From positions 54,184,419-54,248,418 of the forward strand of contig NC_134095.1 of the NCBI RefSeq assembly GCF_000715075.1: a DNA stretch of 64,000 nucleotides, in the 5' to 3' direction. The DNA is from Nicotiana tabacum (lineage: Eukaryota > Streptophyta > Magnoliopsida > Solanales > Solanaceae). Positions 46,282 through 58,060 of the stretch are shown here, one piece after another (the stretch's first letter is position 1; each line of letters starts with the position of its first letter). The translations under genes and the position numbers were made by a program. The notes under the pieces are model-generated. The model did not search any database, was not told the DNA's origin, and was given only the letters and a program-made list of their open reading frames with translations.

Positions 46282-49200
46282 TGTGAGCACGTGATTTTTG
46301 CCCAAAGCAAATTATTCCCAGAAATTCAAACAAAACAATTTCTTTATTATTTTACAACTTTTTGTGAATTTTGGTGTCATTTTCTGTTAATTGTTACAAT
46401 GTATCTGTGCATTTTAATTCATATGAAAAATACAAAAATATGCATTTGCATTTAGGATATAATTTCATATTTTTAATATTAATTAGGGGTTAATTTGTTT
46501 TAGAACAAAATACGAAGAAAATAACAAAAATAGTTCACGTTTGCATTTTTAAATTGTTTAATTGTGAATTCGTCCCGAAATAGTTTTTAAAATAATTTTA
46601 GAAATCAATTAGTTTAATTTTGAAATATATTAGGACTTTTTTTTAAATTGTTGCAATTTTATAAAATCAGAAAAATACAAAATATACAAGATGAAATACA
46701 AAAATAGATAAAAGAAACAAATGAAAAGGAAAAAGAAAACAAAAAGAAATAGAGAAAGGGTTGCCCACGATTTGGGCCATGTCCAATTGATTCACTCAGG
46801 CCCAACATCTTTTTTCTCTTTCTTTCCCCGACCCAGGCCCAAACCCCACCCGGTCCAAACGACCCATCTCCAGAGACGCCCAAACGACATCGTTTCATAG
46901 CAAATCAATCTCAGCCCTTCATTCTCCATAATCCAACGGCTGTGGTGCTTTCTTGTTAACTTGATAAATATGTCCGAAATATTCCCAAACCCTAAAACAT
47001 AACTCATCTTCCTCGTACCCCCGGTTACTTCGCCGGAAACCCACCGCCGGCGAACGCCACTTATGCCATCGACCACCAAAATAACACCACGAGGCCTCCT
47101 CTTCTCCCTCATCATGAATCCACCACCTGTTTCCTTCAAATCCCGCCCTAGCTCGTCGAATCCTCGATCAAAGATTTTCCGGCCAAAACCCAAAGTAACC
47201 CAATCACCACCAAATTAACACCATGTGACCGCCTGGGCCTCCTCTACCCAACCCCCATAGCCCTATCTCTCGAATCTACCTGGAACAACTCGAATATCGA
47301 ATCGAAGGTTTCCGACCAAAACCCTAATGCAAAATCTCCATGATTTCGGACCCTAACAACCCTTACCAGGTGTTTTCTTATGAAAATACGTGGTTAAGGA
47401 TGTTACATGTCAGAAATTTCGGGTGATTTGGAGAAACAACCACTGGCCGGAGCTCTTTGCTATCAGTGAGATCTTGTTGGTATTTTCTTTTATTTTCAAT
47501 TTCTTTTTCATTTTCTGATTTTCTGCATGTGTGAATTCCATGGTCAATGTCTAGTTTAATTTGCGTTTTAAATTTTTGTCAATATTGTTCTAATTTTGTG
47601 TCCTGATTTTTTGTGATTAAGTCTAGTTGTTTGTTTGATTTTAATATGTTCCAATTCCTGATCTTAGTTTGATTTTAGTTAAGCCGTTGATAATTTGTTA
47701 ATTAGTTTTACTAAGTTTTGCTTGAATTAATTTCTAGTGTTCCTTTAGTTTAGGTTAATTACTAATTAGTTCAGTTTCAGTTTAATTAATCATCATGATT
47801 TGTTGAATTTGGTTATAGTTGATAGTTTGATTTGGTCATTAATTCTGAGTTCAATTGCTAAACTCAATAAGAGTTTAAATCGGGATAGATGCAGAGTTTA
47901 GGAAAATGTTTGGTTATAAATGTACTTTTAGTTTAAATTCAGGGATAGTTTAGGCATGGAAAAGGGTTGTTTTGTTAAAGAATAGTAATTTCAAAACCAA
48001 AATAAGAGTAGTACAGGTATTCTAGAGGTAGAAGAACACCCTAGGGCCTTCTAGAAGGGAGCCTTGGTATAAGTTTCAGTTTTTTAGAAGCAGTAACTTG
48101 AGTAACAAGTTAGGAAATGAGGGTGTTAACTTGTGTAATAAGTTAGAAAACAAGGGACTAATAGGTAATTGAAAATCTGAAGCTTCCCCTTAGTTTTGCC
48201 TATAAAAGGCAGTCTTTATTGCTTTGTTGAGAGAGGTTGGAACCCCAGAAATTTCCCCCAAAACCCTCTCTGCAGATCTGAGCCTAAAATTTGAATTTCA
48301 AATAAATGGAAGTTCAAAAATCCTCTTCTAGATTTTAGTTTCGAAAAATTCAGTAGAAAATCCTAAAACAAATAATAGAAAATTCGAAAAAAACACAATT
48401 GTTACATTGCTTTTCCCTAGGCTATTTTGAACTCCAGAACTCAATTCAAGCTCAATTAGGATCCAAAACTGTTTGAAGTCCTTTGTTTCTATTTGGTATT
48501 TGAGGTCTGAAGGTAACTTGGGTCAGCTGGGCATTAAGTCTGATTAAATCGAATTGACTATGGTGATCTGTTAAGTGTGTGGATATGTTGGGTTCATTTT
48601 CTGGTTGTTTGATATAGTTTTGGGTTAATTTGTTGATTCTGCTTGGTCTCCAATCCATTTTTGAACTGCTGAATCCTTTTGAGCTGTTGTACTCGTTTGT
48701 TAACTGCTACCGGATTATCACTGGTTCCCTGGAACTATTACTGTTGCTAACTTCTCTTTCTTCCTTTGGTATTCTGATTTCCAGGTACACGTTTTGAACT
48801 TGTTTCGATGTCTCATCCCCTGTTGACAACATGAAATAAAATTGGAGCAAATTCTCTGTTGTAGATCTGTTAGTTTGTTATGTTTTAGATAGTTTGTCGT
48901 GATTTGGTGGTTGTACACTGTTATCAAATTCGAAATGCATAATTGAACTGAAGTTGGTTATGTATTAATGGGACTGTAAACTGTTATGTCTCAAATTCGT
49001 GTGAGTTTATTTTTCGAGTTAATTACTAGTTGTAGTTAGTCCCCTATTAGCTAATGCATACACCTGTTAAGTACTAGTTGTAATTAATTTCATAGGATAA
49101 GTCCATACTAGTTGTAATTAATTCCTTATTAGTTGGTTCATGTCCCTGTATTAACAGACGGTTCAATACGAGATAGAACTTCTACTAGTTATTGTCATGT

Positions 49201-50496
49201 TCTCAATCTGTAATCAAGTAGATCATAGTCATAGATGAATATGTTGGTTTAAATGTTGGATTTAAGTTTGAGTCTCAGCATGTTGATTCATAAGTGAGGA
49301 AACTACTATCCAATCCCACTAGGATTCTGAAATTGACGAGAAGTCTCTAGTTTTTTTTCTTTTTCTAAAAATCGAATTGTTGCTTCATATTCCTGGACGG
49401 GTTTGAATGTCAAGTAGTGTATTATAGATGTTAATCCAACGATGTGAAAGGGTTGTGGCCTGGTGATCATTTGAATTCAATTTCGTTTCATAATCAATAT
49501 AGTGGCCTGTTTCAACTTGAGCCATATTTCTGGGCTCACTTTGGCCCAGTGGCGTGAAGCCTTGCCAGAATAGCACAAGACCCATTGTTGATCACTCAGT
49601 TGCTAAGAACTGAAAGTTGGCGTATGTTTGGGCTCTGCAGCTCGAGCTTCTTGTAAATCGGACTGGGGCCCAACAAACTGAAACCTCATTGGGCTGTTGA
49701 ATCATAGACCTAAAGTTTGGGCCTCTTTGATTGCTTCTAGTGATAATTGATTGCTTCTAGTGATAATTGATTGGTTAACTAATAAATTAGGGTCTTTAGA
49801 GACAAATAAAGATAAAAGAATATAGTTGCTTTTAGGTTGATTTTTTTAAATAAAATGAGACGAGCTTCGCCCAATGAAATATAAAATTGCTGGGCCTTCA
49901 GTAAAAGCCAAAAATGTATTTAGAAATTCGGTAAGGGCCGTTCAGCGAATTTCACGGCCTTCCTCAAAATAAATATGCGTTAGATTCTTTAGGCACGATT
50001 TTTATAAAATTATCTTCTTAAACTCGAGTGCGCATCGATGCGACCCAAATCCAAGTCTCAACGAAGTCGAAATGTGTTAACAACCACGGGTGCATTGATT
50101 GCGATGTGGTTCGAGACGCGTTTTCACGACGTTGCAATTCTTTTAAAATAATAACAAAAGTGGTTTGCGAGTAAAAGGCACATAAGCTAGCATATATTAA
50201 AACTAGATAAAAATAAATACAACAGTTGAGCGACCGTGCTAGAACCACGGAACCCGAGAATACCTAATACCTTCTCACGGGTTAACAAAATTCCTTATCC
50301 GAATTTCTGATTCGCGGAATGTAATACAAAGTCATATTTTTCATCGGTTCGGGATTCAACCGGTGACTTGGGACACCATTAATCTCCCAAGTGGCGACTC
50401 TGAATAATTAATAACTAAATCTCGTTCCGATTGTCCTTTAATTGGAAAAACTCCTTTACGCCCTTACGAGGTGTAGGTGAAAAAGGAGGTGTGACA
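46282..50496 (+). repeat. 3' LTR of Tat-1
   Basis: TGTGAGCACG...GGTGTGACA, 4,215 bp, matching the 5' LTR. TATA box at 48201-48208. The LTR end and the adjoining Tat-2 LTR form a large inverted repeat centred near 50500. Confidence 0.95.
48201..48208 (+). promoter_or_regulatory. TATA box of Tat-1 3' LTR
   Basis: TATAAAAG in the same context as at 30119. From here transcription would read toward Tat-2 and chromovirus copy 2. Confidence 0.65.
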
Positions 50497-52309
50497 ACAT
50501 TAATCGAAATGGGATTATTTTATTTAATTTTTCAGATCGCCACTTGGAATAATTTATTTGGTGTCTCAAGTCACTGGTTTATTTTTAAAATCCTAATCGA
50601 GGAAATTTGACTTTATTTAAAGTCTGCGAACCAGAAATTCTAGATAAGGAATTATGTTAACCCGGGAGAAGGTGTTAGGCATTCCCGGGTTCCGTAGTTC
50701 GAGCATGGTCGCTTAAACTATTATAATTGGCCTAATTATCTGATTTATTATATGTTTTAAACCTATTGTGCATTTTATTCCTTTTATCGCTTTTAATTAA
50801 TTATTTAACCATTTTTTAGGATTTATGAAATTATTTCTTGAACAAGTTACAATTGTCGTATACTTATTTGTTTTGAAACACACCGCAAATCACGCTACAT
50901 GAAATGCACCCGCGATTCACGACATGTTTATTTTATTAATATTCGAAGTTGTTATGATCAAGTTACATGAAATGCACCTCCGAATTTGAGAATTATGTAT
51001 CATGACCATGCCACGAGAACCGTATCCATGATCACGATAATTTATTTAATCGCGCCTAAAGCAAGCTACGATGTTCAAGAACTATTTTTCCTATTTGTGA
51101 AATTATTGTGAAGGTTCATGGTTATGGAATGATCGTGGAGAAAGAGTAATACTTTAGCTAATAAGACTAGAATCAGTTGTGTACAAATCCATATCCAAGA
51201 ATAAGATAAAAACTACAATTAATTCTTAGAGCTATGTGATGCAACCCTTTTAACCTTGCTCCAGGCGTGACTATCCTTAAGTCCCAAATATTGTGTAGAA
51301 AGAAACTAATATCACTAATCCAAATAACCATATCCACTTCAATAGAGAAAAAAGAAAAGATCCTCAAACAGAAACGTAGAAATGCCCAAGCTTATCCTAA
51401 GTATACTCAATTGTAGTGTTCAACATTTAAAAATCTAACAAATCCAAAAAAAGAGCAATCATGAATTCCATATTATCAAACAAAATGCAATTTACACATT
51501 GTTTACCAATAAATACCAAAGCAGCATGATTAAGGTATAACCTAAAAGAATCCAAGCAACACCTCAACGTTCTTAACAAATATGAAAACAAAATTCAAAA
51601 TGTTTTCAACAAGTAACTTCAACAGAATAAAAGCAAACAAGGAATTTTACCATTACCAAAGTAGATTATAAGACAAAAATCGGACCTCTTGTATAAATGA
51701 AGGGGGGTTGGAACTACAAGCTTAGCAATTTGGCAATTCTGGAAAGGAGCTTTCGCCGATAACTACAAACAGAGCAGACGGTTGGACACCTCAACGACAA
51801 CCTCTAACGGAAAACTTTTCCGGCCACCTCGTCCAGCAAATCTATGTGTGTCTATCACTTTTTATTTTCAGAAAATGGAGATCTATCCCAATGTGAAGAG
51901 GGGAAGCGCTGGAATTTTAAGAATGAAGGAGGCGCTGGAATTTTTAGGATTAGATTCTCTGCTCTTTTCCTTTCCTTTCTTGTCCATCTCTCTTTTCTCC
52001 GTGTAAGCGTGTGTGAGTGTTTGGATTTTAGGATGGAACTTAAAGAATGGGGTCTGGCCACTGATTTTGTGAAGGGAAGTGTTTGTGTTTTTATGGGGTA
52101 TGGTTACTGTGATTTTGTTGAAGAAGAACAAGCAAGAGGTGTTGTTGCTTTTTTTGAAAGAGAGCTTTAATTGAATACACAAATAGCAAGCAACCAATTC
52201 ATTTTGGATGTAGTGGCATTTGTGAATGAATCAATTTGGTCGAAGAAAATCGAAGAAGGATCTTTTGTCCAAAAGCTGCCGTTCTTTTGGGGTGTAGGGT
52301 CTAGTCTAT
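50497..52309 (-). mobile_element. Tat-2 (minus): middle part of its 3' LTR
   Basis: From 50502 the sequence is the reverse complement of a Tat-type LTR 3' part: compare gccacttgg, ggtgtctcaagtcactggt and cccgggagaaggtgttaggcattcccggg with Tat-1 32100-32300 in reverse. The match to Tat-1 fades beyond about 51100, as expected for U3 of a different subfamily. 52305-52309 is the TCTAT target duplicated by chromovirus copy 2. Small open frames at 51782-52170 on both strands have no recognised domain. The three LTR pieces add up to about 2.4 kb, shorter than Tat-1's LTR. Confidence 0.8.
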
Positions 52310-55300
52310 TGTGATGACCTGTTTTAAAAATAAATTCTGTATTTCGAGGTCTTAAAAATCTCTTTCGATCTTATCTCGATTTGCGTGCACAGTCCGGGCG
52401 TGTAGCCGGGAAACCATTATGAGAAAATCTGTGAAAATGATTAATTTTGCCTTTAAAATGAATTTAGATTGACTTCGGTCAACATTTTGGGTAAACGGAC
52501 CCGGGCCCGTGATTTGACGGTCTCTGATGATCCGTAGGAAAATATGGACTTGGGTGTATGCCCGAAATCGAATTTCGAGGTACCAAGCCCGATAAATGAA
52601 TTTTTTAAAGAAAATTATTTTCTGGAATATTTATAAGTTTTTGAAAATGAAATGAGCTTGAAATTTGATGGTATCCGGCCCGTATTAAGGTTCCGGAGCC
52701 CGGTACAAATCTTATATGTGATTTAAGTTGAGTCTGTAAAATTTGGTAAGAAACGCACTTGAAATGACTTGAATCGGACCTTATTTGAGAAAATTGGAAA
52801 AATAATTGATGTTCTTAAGTGATTCCATGATTTTGATGCTAAATTCATAGTTGTTGATGTTATTTTGGTGATTTGAATGCACGAGCAAGTCCGTATGATG
52901 TTTCTAGGTTGGTGTGCATGTTTGGTTTGGAGCCCCGAGTGCTCGGGTGAGTTTTGGATAAGCCACGGAGTTGAATTTTAACTTAGGATGTTGCAGATTT
53001 TATCTGGTATGCTTCAGGCCTGCATTTGTGAAGCCTGGCTTGCAAATGCGACCACCCCCATCGCAAATGCGAGAGGAGGCCTGGGCAGGGCTGATCGCAA
53101 ATGCGATCCTTTTTTCGCAAATGCGAAGTGCCCAGCCACCTCCCTTTGTCGCAAATGCGACTTCCCAATTGCAATTGCGAGTTCGCAAATGCGAGAATAT
53201 TAGATTTCTGAAAGGTTCGCAATTGCGAACCCTGGTTGCAATTGCGACATCTGTGACCAGTTAATTAATACTTAGATGGATTTTCAACAATTTTTCATAT
53301 CTTCTCAAAACATAAGCTCCCTTGGGCGATTTTCTAAAGAAAATTTCTAATCGATTGTAAGTCGTTTCTATTCAATCTTTAACATCTTTTCACATGATTT
53401 CAACTCAAAATCAAAGGTTTTTCATGGGGAAAATGGGTGTTTTGGGTAAAACCTAGGTTTTTCAAATTTTGGGGACTTGGACCTCGATTTGAGGTCCGAT
53501 TTCAAAACAAATTATATAATTGGGTTCGTGGGGAAATGGGTAATCGGGTTTTGATTCGAACCTCGGTTTTTGACCAAATGGGCCCCGAAGGCGATTTTTG
53601 ACATTTTTGGGGAAAACTTTAGAAAACTTATTTTCATGCATTAGAATTGATTCAATTAGCATTTATTGATGTAATTAAGTAACTTGTGGGTAGATACGAG
53701 CGAATTGGTGGTGAAATCAAGAGGTAAAGCGATAGTTGAGACTTAAATTGTGTTCGTGGCATCGACGATAGTGTTTGGTCTAACCTTAACTTGAGGGATT
53801 AGGAGTTGTGTCCTATTTGCTATGTGTTATTTGTTGAGTACGACGTATAGGCATGGTGACGAGTATCTATATGTTGGTGTCAAGCATGCCCGTAAGTCTT
53901 ATACTATGATTAATGTGACTCCGTTTGTATTGTTCATGCCTTATGTGATGAGTTCTATTGTTGAGCAAGGCTTGTGGAAGTAATATTGTTATTTGAATAA
54001 TGAAGAGCGTTGGCTCAAGTTGTAAAATGAATCGTGGAAGTATAATTGGCAATTGAACCTTATAAAGCATTGGCTCAAGTTGTGAAGTAAGTTGTGAAGT
54101 AAATGTGAAAAGGAAAAGAGAAGAAGATTATTATATTGTCTCCCTTGCCGGGATGTTGATGTTTTTGATATTGTTCCCTTGCCAGGATTTTATAGTGATT
54201 TCATTTATTTCCTTTCCCTTATTTCTTGTGATTATTGTTTGGGTGAGGAAGAGTGTAAAAGCACGAAGGGTGATGTCGTGCACTTGCCCTTGATTTTCCT
54301 GAATATTGCTGATAATAGAGTTATGTTGTCCTTTATGTTTATTTACTGATTTTCTGTTGTTACCTGATTTTATTATGATGTTTTGATTCCCATGTCGGGA
54401 TATTGTTGTTCCATTATTGTTCCTTGTCGGGGCTCTTTGTGATTGGTGTTGAATTATTATATTTGGATCGGGTTGCACGCCGCAATAATATTATATTTGG
54501 ATCGGGTTGCATGCCGCAACAATATTATATTTGGATCGGGTTGCACGCCACAACAACATTATAATTAGATCGGGTTGCATGCCGCAACAGTGATATATGA
54601 TATGGATCGGGTTGCACGCCGCAACAGTGTTTTTATGATTTGGATCGGGTTGCACGCCGCAACAATAAATGATAAAAGTGGTTATTGATTGGTTATAGTT
54701 TCCTTACTCTTTCTGCCGCAAATTTTTGATTGTTCTTTATGATTTTCTCCTGAGTTACTGTCGGTAAATGATATTCCCCCACAACATACCCCCCTCTCAT
54801 CCTTAATTGTATATTACTGTTTTATTTTCTGTTGTATATGATATAACTATACAAGTTTATTTGCTAGTCTGGTCCTAGCCTCGTCACTACTTCCCCGAGG
54901 TTAGGCTAGGCACTTACTAGCACATGGGGTCGGTTGTGCTGATACTACACTCTGCACTATGTGCAGATCCCGGAGCAGCAGCATTCGGACATTAGCTTGG
55001 GTGGCTGCCTTAAGTCCAGTCGAAGATTCCGAGGTAGTCCTGCAGGCGTCAGCATGCCCTGGCGTCTCCCTCCATCCCTTCATCATGTTTTATTTACATA
55101 TTTCTGAAATAGTGTATTATTTATTTTTCAGACCTTGTTTGTAGTGATTCTAGACTGTCTGTGAAGCGTGACACCAGTTCTGGGTAGATTTTTGCTTAAG
55201 ATGTTGTATTGGATATGTATTCAAATGGCTTATCGTTTCTTTCGCTTACTTTAAATTTCCGTAGTTTATAACTGTTGATTCACACTTGTTAAAGAATTAA

Positions 55301-55398
55301 AATGGGAAATAGGTAATTTGTGCAAATGGTCGGCTTGCCTAGCTTTCACTAGTAGGTGCTATCACGACTCTTGAGGGTGGGAAATCCGAGTCGTGACA
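52310..55398 (+). repeat. 5' LTR of chromovirus copy 2
   Basis: TGTGATGACC...GAGTCGTGACA, 3,089 bp. CGCAAATGCG words are at 53024-53270. The splice-donor-like site found in the 3' LTR is mutated here (near 53765). The 3' end has a perfect 9-bp inverted repeat (55372-55380 with 55388-55396). Confidence 0.95.
54462..54668. repeat. tandem repeat, 6 units (GTTGC...GCAAC hairpins)
   Basis: Six units of 34-38 bp contain ggatcgggttgcacgccgca or a variant. GTTGC and GCAAC in the unit are complementary around a 5-base loop. The same array in the 3' LTR (61808-61948) has four units. Confidence 0.9.
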
Positions 55399-55401
55399 AG
55401 T

Positions 55402-55413
55402 TGGTATCAGAGC
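55402..55413 (+). other. primer-binding site of chromovirus copy 2
   Basis: TGGTATCAGAGC, the exact initiator tRNA-Met type, begins three bases after the 5' LTR. Confidence 0.95.
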
Positions 55414-55599
55414 TCTAGGTTACATGGGTCTCACAATTCACAAACAAGCTTAGTAGAGTCTGAGGGATCGGTACAGAGATGTCTGTATCTATCCCCTAGA
55501 GGCTACAAACTTAGCAAAAACTTCACATCTATTCTTTCCTGTTGTGCGATTTTGTTCTCTCAATGCTAAATTGAAACCTCTACTCTTGTCCTTGCGCGA

Positions 55600-56265
55600 A
55601 TGGCGAGGTCACGTACTGCTTCTTCAGCCGAACAGCAGCACAGACCGGTAATAGATCAGCTACGTCTTCGGAGGCTTTACGGAGGTTGGATAGGTTTCAC
55701 CAAGCTCTTCACTACAACTTTCAGCAGTGCATCTTCTGAGGATCCCCAGGATTATCTAGACAGCTGTCATGAGATTCTCAGGAACATGGGGATAGTGGAG
55801 ACCAATGGGGTCGACTTTGCTACTTTCCGCTTGCCTGGATCCGCCAAGACTTTGTGGAGAGATTATTGTTTGGCTAGACCAGCCAAATCACCAGCTTTGA
55901 CTTGAGAGCAGTTACTCAGCTATTTCTGGAGAAGTTTCTCCCTATCACTCGGAGAGAGATCTATCAGAGGCAGTTTGAGTGCCTCCAGTAGGGTTCTATG
56001 ACTGTCACTCAATATCAGACCAGGTTTATTGATTTGGTCCGTCATGCTCTTCTTATACTTTCCACCGAGAGAAAGAGTGAGGAGGTTCAGTGAGGGACTC
56101 GTTCAGCCCGCTCAGCCAGCTAGAGGTGGAAGTAGAGGTGCTAGAGGAGGAGGTAGAGGTATTAGATGTGGAGGCCAGCCAGTGGCAGGCCATCCCAAAG
56201 ATGTAGTTAAGGGTGGTGGGGCCCAGGCCCGATGTTATGCTCTACCAGCCAAGCCTGAGGCTGAG
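55600..56265 (+). pseudogene. gag: gag of chromovirus copy 2 (deleted core)
   Basis: ATG at 55600. The conserved region (SSEDPQDYLDSCHEILRNMG; LWRDYCLARP) runs at 55729-55890, then a TGA at 55903 and a TAG near 55989 interrupt. The N-terminus is much shorter than in copy 1. At about 56105 the sequence jumps from 'gaggttcagtgagggact' directly to the Arg/Gly-rich linker, so roughly 500 bp present in copy 1, including the zinc knuckle, are missing. The remaining tail stays in frame with the protease. Short similar words (cagccc/ccgctca) at the junction suggest a microhomology deletion. Confidence 0.85.
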
Positions 56266-56790
56266 GCTTCCGATGTAGTTATCACAGGTACTATTCTGGT
56301 TTGTAACAGAGATGTTTTAGTTTTATTTGATCTGGGATCTACATACTCCTATGTGTCATCTTCTTTTGCACCGTATCTGGTCATGCCTAGTGATTCTTTG
56401 AGTGCTCCTATATATGTTTCTACATCGGTGGGTGATTCTATTGTGGTAGATCGAGTCTATCGTTCGTGTATAGTTGTGATTGGAGGTCTTGAGACTCATG
56501 TATATTTGTTACTTCTGGACATGATTGATTTTGACGTCATATTGGGGATGGACTGGTTATCACCTTACCACGCTATCTTGGACTGTCATGCCAAGAATGT
56601 GACATTAGCCTTGCCAGGTTTACCTCGTTTAGAGTGGAGAGGGACTCCTGGTCATTCTACCCGTAGTGTTATCTCATATATGAAGGCTCGGTGTATGGTC
56701 GAGAAGGGGTGTTTGGCCTATTTGGCCTATGTTCGTGATTCTAGTGCTGAGGTTCCTTCTATTGATTCTGTGGTTGTTGTTCGTGAATTT
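56266..56790 (+). pseudogene. aspartic protease of chromovirus copy 2
   Basis: The frame (continuous from 56029) encodes SDVVITGTILV, then the catalytic Asp at 56329-56331 in the context LFDLGSTYSYVSS. The usual residue after Asp is Thr, Ser or Pro; Leu is a change, but the Gly is kept, unlike copy 1. The IDFDVILGMDWLSPYHAI block follows. It would release the mature proteins of the polyprotein. No stop lies within the domain itself. Confidence 0.85.
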
Positions 56791-57660
56791 CCGGAGGTAT
56801 TTCCTTCAGACCTGCCGAGTATGCCACCCGACAGGGATATTGACTTCTGCATTGATTTGGCTCCGGACACTCAACCAATTTCTATTCCGCTGTATCGTAT
56901 GGCCCTGCCTGAGTTGAAAGAATTGAATGAGCAATTGCAAGACTTTCTTGAGAAAGGCTTCATTAGACCTAGTGTCTCTCCTTGGGGTGCGGCGGTGTTG
57001 TTTGTTAAGAAGAAGGACGGATCGATGAGAATGTGTATTAATTACAGGTAGTTGAACAAAGTTACAATCAAGAATAAGTATCCATTGCCGAGGATTGATG
57101 ATTTGTTTGATCAGCTTCGGGGTGCCAAGGTATTTTCGAAGATTGACTTGAGATCTGGCTACCATCAGTTGAGGATTAGGGCATCCGATGTCCCTAAGAC
57201 GGCTTTCTGCACTCGGTACAGGCATTATGAGTTCTTGGTAATGTCATTCGGGTTGACAAATGCCCCAGCAGCTTTTATGGATTTGATGAACCGAGTGTTC
57301 AAGCCTTACCTGGATTCGTTCAAGATAGTCTTCATTGATGATATTTTGATCTATTCTCGCAGTCAAGAGGAGCACGAGCAGCATCTTAGAGTGGTTCTTC
57401 AGACTTTGAGGGACAGTCAGTTGTATGCCAAGTTTTTGAAGTGCAAGTTCTGGTTGAGTTTAGTTGCATTCCTGGGTCATGTTGTATCAGTAGAGGGTAT
57501 TCAGGTTGATCTGAAGAAGATAGAGGCAGTCAAATCTAGCCTAGACCCGCATCAACTACAGAGATTTGGAATTTCTTGGGGTTGGCAGGCTACTATCATC
57601 GGTTTGTGGAGGGGTTTTCGTCTATTGCAGCCCCGATGGCCAGGTTGACCCAGAAGGGTG
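56791..57660 (+). pseudogene. reverse transcriptase of chromovirus copy 2
   Basis: [12 protein letters not shown] starts the region. One TAG (57049-57051) stands where Gln is expected after INYR. Motif [12 protein letters not shown] and the palm motif [10 protein letters not shown] (57331-57360) retain their Asp residues. The frame shifts near 57570, after FGISWG, and continues in another frame as [14 protein letters not shown]. It has the full length of a gypsy RT, with one stop and one shift. Confidence 0.9.
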
Positions 57661-58060
57661 CCCAATTCAGTTGGTCAGATGAGTGTGAGGCGAGCTTTCA
57701 GAAGCTCAAGACAGCTTTGACTATGGCACAGGTGTTGGTTTTGCCCACAGGTTTAGGGCTATATACAGTTTATTGTGATGCATCTCGTATTGGACTTGGT
57801 GCGGTGTTGATGCAGGATGGAAAAGTCATTGCCTATGTTTTGCGGAAGTTGAAGATTTGGAGGCATTATCTGTACGGCGTGGCATGTGAGGTGTTTACGG
57901 ATCACAAGAGTCTGCAGTATTTGTTCAAGCAGAAGGAGCTAAATTTGAGGTAGAGAAAGTGGTTAGAGCTATTAAAGGACTATGATATCACCATCTTATA
58001 TCATCCGGGAAAGGCCAATGTGGTGGCCGATACTTTGAGTAGGAAGTCAGCCAGCATGGG
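57576..58060 (+). pseudogene. RNase H of chromovirus copy 2 (internal deletion)
   Basis: The first Asp ([13 protein letters not shown]) and a later one ([11 protein letters not shown]) are visible. The segment between IAYVLRKL and KIWRHYLYG is shortened: the usual stretch of about 20 residues with the catalytic Glu is absent, without a frameshift. A TAG at 57951 (Gln expected) precedes [19 protein letters not shown], the normal connection to the integrase. The nuclease should be inactive. Confidence 0.85.

Larger units (their letters stand above)
28201..50496 (+). mobile_element. Tat-1: complete Ogre-like Tat LTR retrotransposon
   Basis: Both LTRs (28201-32364 and 46282-50496) are present, flanked by perfect ACATT duplications (28196-28200 and 50497-50501). 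At 22,296 bp it is within the known large size of Ogre-type elements. The order is primer site, ORF1, gag, protease with G-patch-like tail, probable intron, RT, RNase H, second RNase H, integrase, long 3' non-coding part, polypurine tract. ORF1, two RNase H domains, the intron position and the absence of a chromodomain together point to the Tat clade, Ogre-like. It is not autonomous now: ORF1, gag and protease are frameshifted, and pol has stops and catalytic losses. Confidence 0.95.

Noticed and set aside
51782..52197. Overlapping open frames on both strands (74-108 codons) that look gene-like
   Set aside because: They lie within the Tat-2 LTR, lack recognisable domains, and start codons have no supporting context.
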